A stretch of DNA of 7,639 nucleotides. It comes from Nitrospirota bacterium (GTDB taxonomy: Bacteria; Nitrospirota; Thermodesulfovibrionia; Thermodesulfovibrionales; UBA6898). Position 1 is the first letter of the stretch. Each line of letters starts with the position of its first letter. Below the pieces are notes generated by a model. It searched no databases. It saw nothing but the letters and a program-made list of their open reading frames with translations, and was not told where the DNA came from. The DNA lies in NCBI GenBank assembly GCA_021787505.1, contig JAJYLU010000068.1, positions 1-7,639 of the forward strand, written 5' to 3'. The position numbers were made by a program, and so were the translations under genes. This document shows, piece by piece, positions 1 through 6,312 of this stretch.

Positions 1-921
1 CCTCTGCCGTTTTGTAAGGGAAGGGGGGGACAGCAGGACATATTTCCCGGTGAGGGCGTTGAAATAAGAGTCGACGGATGGGGTGACAGAAGATAGCACC
101 ACAGGCGCTTTTTCGAGGAACCCCCTCATCACCGCCACGTCCCTGATGTTGTATCTGATGCCCTCTTCCAGTTTGTATGAAGCGGAATGTTCCTGCAGGA
201 CCGCAATGAGGGAGACGGTCTTCATCGGCGCGAAGAGGGCGGCCCTGGTCCCGACGACGATGTCGTGCCTTCCGGAGATGATCCCTTCTATCGCCTCGGA
301 CCGCAGTCCTTTCGAGATGTCGCTGTGGAGGAGGCAGACCCTTTCTCCAAGGACCTCCCTGACCGAACGATAAAAGGCGTCTGCTCCGGATATCTCGGGA
401 AGGACCACCAGGACGTTTTTCAGCGAAGAACGGAGCAGTCCCGACAGTATGGAATACTCGTGGGCGACGGAAGGCGCATGGACCAGAAAAGCGCGATATT
501 TTCTTTCTGCGACGGAACTTAATATCGGCGCGATCTCCTCCTGCGGGATGTCGGAAATTTCGATTGTCTTTCCGGACGGGACCCTTCTCGAGGTCTTTGC
601 CTTTGTCCTGGCAAACAGTTCCTTCGGCACCGTCTGTTGAAGCACGCTTCCCGCAGAGGCGATGTAATAGTCCGACATCCAGGAGAGGAGTTTCAGCAGA
701 CTCTTGCTGAGTGCCGGAGAATCTCCGACGAGCGCTGCAAACTCCCTGGCCCGCCCGGAAGGAGGAGAGGCGTTTTGTTTCGCTATAATACCCGTTGCCA
801 GTCTGCTCCTGAGAGGAGCGGAAACGATCATGCCTTCTTTTACCTGTCCCTCAAGACCTTCGGGACATTTATATGTCAGGGGATGGAGATTGACCGGGAA
901 TACGATATCGACGTACGGCAT
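1..921 (-). CDS. priA: PriA-like primosomal protein N', 5' part (partial, helicase motifs degenerate)
   Basis: The reading frame is open from an ATG at 921-919 to the window edge (307 codons), so the 3' end is missing. PriA binds stalled forks and D-loops in the cytoplasm and reloads the replisome. The order of domains fits the family: an N-terminal 3'-DNA-binding domain starting MPYVDIVFPV (about residues 1-50), a winged-helix segment with LLSWMSDYYIA (about 70-100), then the first RecA-like lobe (about 140-290). Family blocks seen are LPEI (174-177), HSDIS (199-203), IVVGTRAALFAP (221-232), EEGIRYNIRDVAV (252-264) and SSVTPS (277-282). Oddly, the Walker A loop GVTGSGKTE is replaced by a sequence around HAPSVAHEY (148-156), and DEEH reads LQEH (242-245). 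ATP binding is therefore unlikely, as in actinobacterial PriA. The zinc-binding region and second lobe lie outside the window. The start is set by family alignment; no clear Shine-Dalgarno precedes it. The gene lies 55 bp downstream of the ATPase gene. Confidence 0.88.
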   Translation of the reverse strand, partial: MPYVDIVFPVNLHPLTYKCPEGLEGQVKEGMIVSAPLRSRLATGIIAKQNASPPSGRAREFAALVGDSPALSKSLLKLLSWMSDYYIASAGSVLQQTVPKELFARTKAKTSRRVPSGKTIEISDIPQEEIAPILSSVAERKYRAFLVHAPSVAHEYSILSGLLRSSLKNVLVVLPEISGADAFYRSVREVLGERVCLLHSDISKGLRSEAIEGIISGRHDIVVGTRAALFAPMKTVSLIAVLQEHSASYKLEEGIRYNIRDVAVMRGFLEKAPVVLSSVTPSVDSYFNALTGKYVLLSPPSLTKRQR

Positions 922-926
922 AGGTA

Positions 927-935
927 ATTGTATCA
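927..935 (-). promoter_or_regulatory. Possible extended -10 element directly before priA
   Basis: Read on the minus strand the sequence is TGATACAAT, an extended -10 form (TGn followed by TACAAT). It sits only five bases before the priA ATG. No recognisable -35 box lies 16-18 bp upstream. If used, transcription would start at or next to the start codon and give a leaderless message, which would agree with the lack of a Shine-Dalgarno. This rests on a short motif only; priA could equally be read through from the ATPase gene. Confidence 0.28.
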
Positions 936-976
936 CAGACCCATATGGCGGGACGGGCCTGCCGGCGCCGGTCTGG

Positions 977-3532
977 TCAGGTGAGGATGTTCTTTTCCCT
1001 GTTGATCACCTTGAACCCTTCGAACCACAAGACGCTCACCACGCCTGCAACCAGACAGATCGCGAGGTCTGCTGCATGAAGATAACTGAAGCGGAAAAGC
1101 TGCCTGAGAAAGGGGACATATATTACGAAGCCGAGGACGAGAAGTGCGCCGGCCAGCACCGACCAGAAGGCGGTATTCGGCGACCTGAGCGTGTCGAAGA
1201 CGGTTCGCGACCATGAACGGTTGGTCAGGATGAGGCCGAGGTTAGCGATGATAAGCGTCGTGAAACTGAGCGCCCGCGCCTCGTTCGCGCCCTGCCCGCG
1301 GTAGATAGCGACAACAAACACCGCCAGCACGATGCAGAGCACGCTGACTCCCTGGAGCAGGCTGAAGGCGATTGTGCGTTTGTTGAACATAGGGTCCCTG
1401 AGGTTCCGCGGGGGCCTGTGCATGACGTTGGCTTCCTCCGGCTCCGCCTCGAAAACTATCGAGCAGGCCGGATCGATAATTAGTTCGAGAAATACGATAT
1501 GCACCGGCAGAAGCACAAGCGGCCAGTTGAAAAGGACGGGGAGCAGCGACATGCCTGCGATAGGAACATGCACAGCCAAAATATATGCCATCGCTTTTTT
1601 GAGGTTGTCGAATATCCTCCTGCCCATCCTCACGGCCTGGACGATCGAGGAGAAATCGTCGTCGAGAAGGACTATCGCGGAGGCCTCACGGGCAACGTCA
1701 GTGCCCCTGCCGCCCATGGCGATGCCGATATTGGACGCCTTCAGCGCCGCAGCATCATTAACGCCGTCGCCGGTCATCGCTACCACCTCACCGACTGCCT
1801 TGAGCGCGTTGACAAGCCTGAGCTTCTGCTCCGGAACCACCCGGGCGAAGATATTCACCTTCCCGATTCTTCTCTGCAGTTCAGTGTCGTCCATGGCGTC
1901 GAGTTCCGGGCCGGTGATCACATTTTCCAGCCCCGTCAGCCCTATCTGTTTCCCGATGTTCTGTGCCGTGACCGGATAATCGCCGGTGATCATCACGACG
2001 CGGATGCCGGCCGCGTAACATTCCCTTATCGCTTCGGCGACGCCGGGACGTACCGGGTCGGCGAGTCCTATCAGCCCGAGAAAGACGAACCGGAAATCAT
2101 GCTGGCCGTCAGGCAGGGCGGATTCGTCGAAGGCGGCCTTTGCGACGCCAAGCACCCTCAGGCCTTCGGAGGCCATTGCGTTTATCTTTTCCGAAAGCGC
2201 TTTTACCTCCTTCTCACCCAGGTGACAGATATCGAAGATCGCCTCGGGGGCGCCTTTGGCCGCGATCACGTAGTTTTTGCGATCAACGGACCTCCAGACG
2301 CGGGACATGGCGAGGAGGTTCTTCGAGAGGGGATATTCCTGCACGAGCGTCCAGTCCGCGTGCAGGTGCTCTGTGTTCGAGAGCGTTTTGTCCCCGAGGT
2401 CCCTGAGGGCTTTTTCCATCGGATCGAAAGGGTCGACCTGGCTCGCAAGGATACTGAACTCGACTGTCTCGTGGAGGTCTTCGGGGATCGCCCCTGCATT
2501 ACCGTCAATGGTATAAAGCCTGTTGCCTGCGAATACCGCGCGCACCGCCATCTGGTTGAGGGTCAGGGTGCCTGTCTTGTCCACGCAGAGTACGCCGGCC
2601 GACCCGAGGGTCTCGACCGCCGGAACCCTCCGCGTAAGCACGCGCTTTTTGGAGATCCTCCAGGCGCCGAGCGCGAGAAAAATCGTCAGCACCACGGGAA
2701 ACTCCTCCGGCAGCATCGCCATCGCGAGCGTGATGCCGGCGAGCAGCCCGTTCAGCCAGTTGTGCCGCGTCAGTCCGTATACGACCACTACGAGCGTGCA
2801 GAGGGTCAGACCTATCAGGGCGAGCCTCCTCACTAATGATCCTGTTTCTTTCTGGAGCAGGGTCTGCTCGGACTCGATGGACTGCAGGGCCCTTCCGATC
2901 TTACCGAGTTCCGTGTTCAGGCCGGTCGCTTCGACCCTGGCGATCCCGTATCCCTGGACCGCAAGGGTCCCGGAATATACGAACGGCAGGTCGTCCCCTC
3001 CCGGCCGCGTGATCGTGACGGGTCCTGTCGCAGCGGCCTTCCGGACAGGTACGGATTCCCCGGTCAGCAGCGATTCGTCGATAGAGAGATTCACCGAAGT
3101 TATCAGCACGGCGTCGGCCGGTATGCGGTCTCCCTCGGATACGACGATGATATCTCCGCGAACGACTTCGCGGCCGGCAATCCTTTTCTGCCGGCTGTCC
3201 CGTATCACCAGGGCCCTCGGACTCGAAAGGTCCTTCAGCGCCTCGAGCGCCCTCTCCGTTTTCCGTTCCTGATAAAGTGTTATCCCCATCACCACGAAGA
3301 CGAAGCCGAGCAGCATTACCGCCTCCTGCACGTCTCCGAGCAGCAGATAGATGGCGCCGCCCCCGATCAGAAGCAGGAACATGGGTTCCCGCACCACCTC
3401 GAAGGCGATCGCGAAGAAACTGCGGCTCTTTGCCGAGGGGAGTTCGTTATACCCCTCTTTCTTCAGCCTCTCGGCTGCCTCTGCTTCGGAGAGGCCGGGG
3501 ATGTCATACGCGATATCCGATTGTGTCTTCAT
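977..3532 (-). CDS. P-type cation-translocating ATPase (P2-like, substrate unresolved)
   Basis: This inner-membrane pump couples ATP hydrolysis to cation transport. The 851-residue protein has the full P-type layout: actuator domain with TGES (157-160), phosphorylation motif DKTGT with Asp318, nucleotide-binding KGAPE (426-430), TGDYP (516-520) and hinge TGDGVND (587-593). About ten membrane segments fit: M1-M2 near 51-87, M3-M4 near 234-290, M5-M10 near 649-837. M4 carries PEEFP (275-279), corresponding to PEGLP of Ca-ATPases, and M6 carries ELIIDP (683-688), placing Asp687 near the Ca-ATPase site aspartate. There is no CPC motif and no N-terminal heavy-metal domain, so a copper or zinc P1B pump is unlikely. 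Calcium, manganese or a monovalent ion all remain possible. The frame could begin 26 codons earlier at 3610, but that ATG-TAT-AAT overlaps a perfect -10 box and lacks a ribosome site; the ATG at 3532, followed by MKTQSDIAYDIPGLS, gives the normal N-terminus, with a weak GAGAAG six bases before it. Confidence 0.93.
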   Translation of the reverse strand: MKTQSDIAYDIPGLSEAEAAERLKKEGYNELPSAKSRSFFAIAFEVVREPMFLLLIGGGAIYLLLGDVQEAVMLLGFVFVVMGITLYQERKTERALEALKDLSSPRALVIRDSRQKRIAGREVVRGDIIVVSEGDRIPADAVLITSVNLSIDESLLTGESVPVRKAAATGPVTITRPGGDDLPFVYSGTLAVQGYGIARVEATGLNTELGKIGRALQSIESEQTLLQKETGSLVRRLALIGLTLCTLVVVVYGLTRHNWLNGLLAGITLAMAMLPEEFPVVLTIFLALGAWRISKKRVLTRRVPAVETLGSAGVLCVDKTGTLTLNQMAVRAVFAGNRLYTIDGNAGAIPEDLHETVEFSILASQVDPFDPMEKALRDLGDKTLSNTEHLHADWTLVQEYPLSKNLLAMSRVWRSVDRKNYVIAAKGAPEAIFDICHLGEKEVKALSEKINAMASEGLRVLGVAKAAFDESALPDGQHDFRFVFLGLIGLADPVRPGVAEAIRECYAAGIRVVMITGDYPVTAQNIGKQIGLTGLENVITGPELDAMDDTELQRRIGKVNIFARVVPEQKLRLVNALKAVGEVVAMTGDGVNDAAALKASNIGIAMGGRGTDVAREASAIVLLDDDFSSIVQAVRMGRRIFDNLKKAMAYILAVHVPIAGMSLLPVLFNWPLVLLPVHIVFLELIIDPACSIVFEAEPEEANVMHRPPRNLRDPMFNKRTIAFSLLQGVSVLCIVLAVFVVAIYRGQGANEARALSFTTLIIANLGLILTNRSWSRTVFDTLRSPNTAFWSVLAGALLVLGFVIYVPFLRQLFRFSYLHAADLAICLVAGVVSVLWFEGFKVINREKNILT

Positions 3533-3601
3533 ATCTGACTTCTCAGTGAGGTTCTGCCGCCTTTCTTTTTTGCTACCGTAAGGACAATGAGAGAATGGGG
3601 T

Positions 3602-3607
3602 ATTATA
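3602..3607 (-). promoter_or_regulatory. Probable -10 box (TATAAT) of the P-type ATPase promoter
   Basis: The minus strand reads a perfect TATAAT here, about 70 bp before the chosen ATPase start. Transcription would begin near 3595 and leave a leader of about 60 nt. The expected -35 position, near 3624-3630, has only a poor match (GTTCAA or TTCAAC), and a palindrome covers it. That pattern would suit an activated or repressed promoter. Confidence 0.5.
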
Positions 3608-3621
3608 CATCAGACAGAGGA

Positions 3622-3632
3622 AGGTTGAACCT
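3622..3632. promoter_or_regulatory. 11-bp palindrome at the ATPase -35 position (possible operator)
   Basis: AGGTTGAACCT is a perfect odd palindrome (AGGTT, one central base, AACCT). It lies exactly where the -35 box of the ATPase promoter is expected. The placement suggests a regulator site, but the dyad is short and no regulator gene is present in the window. Confidence 0.3.
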
Positions 3633-3640
3633 GGATTCCT

Positions 3641-3697
3641 GCGGTCGGAAAAGCGGCAAAGAGCGGTCTTTAGAGCGAAGGGCGCTCTTCCGACTGC
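3641..3697. repeat. Imperfect inverted repeat with inner hairpin between reductase and ATPase genes
   Basis: Arms at 3641-3655 and 3683-3697 match at 13 of 15 positions; each of the two exceptions can form a G-U wobble in the RNA of one strand or the other. The loop contains a second perfect 5-bp hairpin, AAAGA-GCGG-TCTTT (3658-3671). It begins 34 bp after the stop of the reductase gene on the minus strand. It is not followed by a T-tract on the minus strand (AGGAATCC follows), so it is not a standard intrinsic terminator. It could slow or end reductase transcripts, act as an RNA structure, or be a mobile repeat unit such as a REP-like element. Confidence 0.45.
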
Positions 3698-3730
3698 CTT
3701 ATTCTGGTTTGAGACAAGACGATCCGTCCC

Positions 3731-4378
3731 TCAGCGGTGGATGAGACTGAGCGCGATGTTCGTGCCCATACCCTGCTTGTGACCCAGCTGTATGATGAGC
3801 ATCGCAAGGGGTTCGAGGTACCGCGCACAGGTAAGAGGACCCGCATCTATCGGTTCGAATCCGATCTCGTTCGCAAGCGCTGACACGGCCGATTTTGCCC
3901 TTGCGTCATCGCCGCAGAAAAACATGGTAGGTCTGCGCGATCCGAACAGGCGTGTTTCGGAATGATAGATTTCAGCGAAGACGGTGTTGAATGCCTTTAC
4001 CACCCTTGAATACGGAATGAGTTTTGCGACCTCCTCGCCCGCCGAGGTTGTCGTCCCCACAGCGAGGCCGCTCAGGTCGGGTTTCAGGGGATTGGTACAG
4101 TCAATGACGATCTTATCCTTTATTTCGCCCGCAGCCTTCAGCGCTTCTTCCACCGCGGCCCAGCCTGTAGAGAGGAGCACGACCTCGCTCGCGGCGACCG
4201 CCTCGTCCGGCGTCCCGGCGCGGCACCCGGGACTTGATTGCGCGAGCGCAGCCAGTTTCCTCGGGTCCCTAGAAAAACTGAAGAAGACGTGATGCCCCTT
4301 CTGTGCCCACAATTTGCCTAGGCCGCTTCCCATCTTACCAGAGCCTATTATCCCGATATTCAATTGTCCCCCCAGCAC
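3731..4378 (-). CDS. NADP-dependent oxidoreductase of the F420-reductase-like (Fno/NpdG-type) family
   Basis: This is a soluble cytoplasmic reductase of the family annotated 'NADP oxidoreductase, coenzyme F420-dependent'. The N-terminus holds a Rossmann loop GIIGSGKMGSGLG, followed after the second strand by SFSRDPRK, where Ser/Arg typically hold the 2'-phosphate of NADP(H). IDCTNPL and VVKAFNTVFAE are further family blocks, and the C-terminal half (GDDARAKSAV, GFEPIDAGPL, ARYLEPLAML) closes the usual fold of about 210 residues. The frame begins at a GTG (4378; 215 aa). An in-frame TTG at 4363 would give MNIGIIGSGKMG, the family's normal N-terminus, and has a G-rich tract just before it, though very close. 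The start is therefore uncertain by five residues. The substrate is not fixed: F420 use would require an F420-making organism, which the window does not show, and many bacterial members have unknown partners. It appears to be transcribed alone. Confidence 0.85.
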   Translation of the reverse strand: MLGGQLNIGIIGSGKMGSGLGKLWAQKGHHVFFSFSRDPRKLAALAQSSPGCRAGTPDEAVAASEVVLLSTGWAAVEEALKAAGEIKDKIVIDCTNPLKPDLSGLAVGTTTSAGEEVAKLIPYSRVVKAFNTVFAEIYHSETRLFGSRRPTMFFCGDDARAKSAVSALANEIGFEPIDAGPLTCARYLEPLAMLIIQLGHKQGMGTNIALSLIHR

Positions 4379-4728
4379 TTCTTTTCGATTTGGTGTTTAC
4401 CGTTCAATTGTACACAAAAATATCTAAAAGAGGGCGGATGGGCTGAAAAACAGCCATAGTTGAGTCCCGAAGGCTTTCGGAATGAAAACAACAGACTTAC
4501 CAGACCTCCTTTTGAAGAAAACACTATGCGCCGGATTTGCATTTAGGTGAATCACAATCTAATCTTGCCGATTGTATGGCGTCTCTCAGCATATCCGCCC
4601 GCCAGCATCAGAGTTTACCTCACAGGTGCCTGATATTACTACTGCGGCCACGTGAAAGCCAAACAAAATCATGTCGTCATTACAAGACTTTTTCGGCGTC
4701 CCTGTCCGGCGTTATGCAACATCGGGGT
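4379..4728. other. 350-bp intergenic region without a convincing gene
   Basis: This gap between the SorB-like stop and the reductase start has a lower GC content than its neighbours at the reductase end. It holds a TACAAT on the minus strand (4407-4412) that could be a -10 box for the reductase but has no good -35. It also holds two small hairpins (4441-4480) and an ACCT-CAC-AGGT dyad (4617-4627) nested inside a weak ATCAG/CTGAT pair (4607-4634). A minus-strand frame of 60 codons (4360-4542) has no ribosome site at its start and no recognisable domain. I see no tRNA, intrinsic terminator or transposon end. Confidence 0.6.
4441..4480. repeat. Two adjacent small hairpins upstream of the reductase gene
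   Basis: GGCTG-AAAAA-CAGCC (4441-4455) and CCGAA-GGCT-TTCGG (4467-4480) are two perfect 5-bp stems 11 bp apart. The loop GGCT of the second could also pair with AGCC in the arm of the first, so alternative folds exist. They lie upstream of the candidate -10 box of the reductase gene. The stems are short, and chance is a fair explanation. Confidence 0.3.
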
Positions 4729-5046
4729 TTAACCTCCTGTTCCGTACTGCGCGGCCAGATAGTCGATAATTACTTTTGCATCTGCTTCGGGGATCGGCGC
4801 TCCCATCACCTTTATCATCTTGTTTACTTCTACAGTCCATGTGGCCTTCGGAAATTTCGGCTGCATGGTGATGTAGTCGAGGCTGTGGCAGATCGAGCAA
4901 TACTTCTCGGTCGTGTCCATGCCTTCACCGGCAGCCAGGTCGGTCTTGACGGCGGGCAATACGATAGAATGCGCCGCTTCCTTCGACTGAGCATATGCGA
5001 ACCCGGCAATTGTCAGTATGATCAGGAGAATAATGAATTTCTTCAT
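4729..5046 (-). CDS. sorB: Small periplasmic cytochrome c, SorB-like subunit of sulfite dehydrogenase
   Basis: A 105-residue precursor with a Sec signal peptide (MKKFIILLIILTIAGFAYA, cleavage probably after Ala19) and one c-type haem site, CSICH (50-54). His54 is the proximal ligand; Met77 and Met81 are the likeliest distal candidates, with Met61 less so. The downstream pattern SLDYITM, then W70, VNKMIK and GAPIPEADAKVIIDYLAAQYG, resembles SorB, the cytochrome that takes electrons from SorA in sulfite:cytochrome c oxidoreductase of Starkeya novella. Gene order supports this: it begins nine bp after the molybdoenzyme stop. Its Shine-Dalgarno AGGAGG, five bases before the ATG, overlaps that stop codon, so the pair is very probably co-transcribed and translationally coupled. 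Its role is inferred to be carrying electrons from sulfite oxidation toward a soluble cytochrome or terminal oxidase. A generic monohaem cytochrome is the alternative. Confidence 0.85.
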   Translation of the reverse strand: MKKFIILLIILTIAGFAYAQSKEAAHSIVLPAVKTDLAAGEGMDTTEKYCSICHSLDYITMQPKFPKATWTVEVNKMIKVMGAPIPEADAKVIIDYLAAQYGTGG

Positions 5047-5051
5047 GACGG

Positions 5052-5058
5052 CCTCCTA
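5052..5058 (-). promoter_or_regulatory. Shine-Dalgarno of sorB overlapping the sorA stop codon
   Basis: The minus strand reads TAGGAGG: the TAG stop of the upstream molybdoenzyme forms the beginning of the ribosome site for the cytochrome, whose ATG follows five bases later. The arrangement implies translational coupling and matched output of the two subunits. Confidence 0.8.
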
Positions 5059-6246
5059 CTTTACTATGACTTCTGTTTTTTCGACTTTATTCCTCAGAAA
5101 CCCCGCCGGGTTCCAGAGGCCTTCGTAAGGCTGGGACTCGCCGATCGTGTCGGTTGCACGCGCCATCAGCGTATATTTCCCGGGCTTCGTCGGCCTCCAT
5201 TCGTAGAAGAACTGTCGCCAGGAATACTTGCCCTCGTCTTCACCCAGCCGCGTTTCCTCCCATCTCTTTCCTCCGTCGACCGAAACGATCACGTCCTGTA
5301 TGCCCCGTCCGCCCGAGAAGGCGACGCCCATGATCGTGGCCGGTTTGTTCAGGGTGAGTTCGGATGAAGCGGACGGATCGATAATCAGCGACCTGGTAGT
5401 CATCCGGTTGATCGGGATCGTCTTCTTCGGCGACGTCCCGGGGGGAACACAGCCGCAGTCGGTATCGGGGATCCGGTACGCCGACTTTACCCAGAAGCCT
5501 TCGAATGGTTTTGAAAGCACGGTGATGTCGCTAAGTGATTTTACCCAGTAGGTAGCGTACCAGCCCGGCACGATCAGTCTCGCAGGGAAGCCGTTCAGCA
5601 TCGTCAGGGGCTTACCGTTCATCTCATAGGCAACAATAATGTCCTCCTCCAGCGCATTATCGACGGGCAGACTCTTCACGAAATCGGGGACCGTTGGAAG
5701 CGGCGGTTTGTCAAGGCCGTTAAAGGAGACGTCGACCGTTCCTGTCTTCAGACCGGCTGAATTAAGTACGTCTTTCAGCCTCGCCCCCGTCCACGTGACA
5801 TTGCCCATCGCGCCGTCTTTCCACTGCCCGCCCGCAACGCGGGGTTCGAACAAACTCCGTCCGTTGCCCGAGCACTGGATGACCGCTGTGAAGGTGACCT
5901 TTTCGAATTTCTTGAGGTCGTCTATCGAGAGTGCCAGTTCTTTTTCGGTATTGCCCCCCACCTTCAGCCTCCACTCGTTAACGTCGACCGAGGTCGGGAC
6001 GTTGGCGATATGCCAGCGGACGAAAAGCGCCTCGTTCGGGGTGATCATCTCTTTAAAATATGAAAGCGGGGTTTCGAGCTGAGGCGGTCTCGAAGTAAGG
6101 AGAATCAGATCGGTCTTCTCCGGAAACCGTGCCATCCTCCGTTCATACGCCAAAAGTTCTGCCGGAAACCCGTGCACCGCCGCCATCGCGCTGACCGCCC
6201 CGGCCGCCTTCAGGAAATTTCTGCGGGAAAAATTCGCTGGGCCCAT
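5056..6246 (-). CDS. sorA: Tat-exported molybdopterin sulfite dehydrogenase, SorA-like
   Basis: A 396-residue sulfite-oxidase-family enzyme that probably oxidises sulfite to sulfate in the periplasm. Residues 7-13 are SRRNFLK, a twin-arginine motif, followed by an Ala-rich stretch (AAGAVSAMAAVHG), so it is exported folded with its cofactor. The molybdopterin domain spans about 45-265: FVRWH (75-79, Arg77 and His79, matching the active-site Arg/His pair), QCSGNGR (124-130, Cys125 as molybdenum ligand and Arg130), and GWYATYWVKSL (228-238). The C-terminal Mo-cofactor dimerisation domain (about 275-396) has VSVDGGKRWEE and ends with the family block WNPAGF (378-383). There is no cytochrome b5 domain, so the electron acceptor is separate: the coupled SorB-like cytochrome. 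A GTG ten codons upstream (6276) is rejected because it overlaps the -10 box; the ATG at 6246 has AAAGGAGG just upstream. Other periplasmic members of the fold with different substrates cannot be excluded, but the neighbour favours sulfite. Confidence 0.9.
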   Translation of the reverse strand: MGPANFSRRNFLKAAGAVSAMAAVHGFPAELLAYERRMARFPEKTDLILLTSRPPQLETPLSYFKEMITPNEALFVRWHIANVPTSVDVNEWRLKVGGNTEKELALSIDDLKKFEKVTFTAVIQCSGNGRSLFEPRVAGGQWKDGAMGNVTWTGARLKDVLNSAGLKTGTVDVSFNGLDKPPLPTVPDFVKSLPVDNALEEDIIVAYEMNGKPLTMLNGFPARLIVPGWYATYWVKSLSDITVLSKPFEGFWVKSAYRIPDTDCGCVPPGTSPKKTIPINRMTTRSLIIDPSASSELTLNKPATIMGVAFSGGRGIQDVIVSVDGGKRWEETRLGEDEGKYSWRQFFYEWRPTKPGKYTLMARATDTIGESQPYEGLWNPAGFLRNKVEKTEVIVK

Positions 6247-6266
6247 GGTGTCCTCCTTTTGTTCTC

Positions 6267-6294
6267 TATATAGCACAGAAAAAAGTGTTTACAA
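6267..6294 (-). promoter_or_regulatory. Promoter of the sorA-sorB operon
   Basis: On the minus strand there is a -35-like TTGTAA (6289-6294), a 16-bp spacer, and an extended -10 TGC-TATATA (the TATATA at 6267-6272). Transcription would start near 6260, leaving a leader of about 15 nt that begins at the Shine-Dalgarno AAAAGGAGG. The element fits the short gap after the upstream orphan gene and gives sorAB its own start, although readthrough is also possible. Confidence 0.5.
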
Positions 6295-6312
6295 CAAACA
6301 GACGGAGCGCGC

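Noticed and set aside
958..975. CCGGCGCCGG palindrome after the ATPase stop
   Set aside because: GC-only palindrome with no T-tract on either side; not supported as a terminator.
704..1979. Plus-strand frames opposite priA and the ATPase (704-1216 and 1332-1979)
   Set aside because: Composition is that of antisense frames and they conflict with well-supported minus-strand genes.
1499..2836. 445-codon plus-strand frame inside the ATPase gene
   Set aside because: It is antisense to the catalytic core of a protein with all P-type motifs. It has no family features and is rich in His/Arg/Gly, as expected of an antisense frame in GC-rich DNA.
4360..4542. 60-codon minus-strand frame ending in a TTGA overlap with the reductase's alternative start
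   Set aside because: There is no Shine-Dalgarno at its ATG; the nearby AAAAGGAGG lies inside the frame without a suitably spaced start, and the peptide has no recognisable feature. Kept only as a note for the start question.
4694..4714. CGGCGT repeated around CCCTGTC after sorB
   Set aside because: The repeats are direct, not inverted, so they form no terminator hairpin, and they are too short to be a meaningful repeat.
4537..5367. 276-codon plus-strand frame across the SorB and SorA genes
   Set aside because: It lies opposite two genes with clear signal peptide, haem and Mo-family motifs; it has no recognisable domain and no ribosome site.
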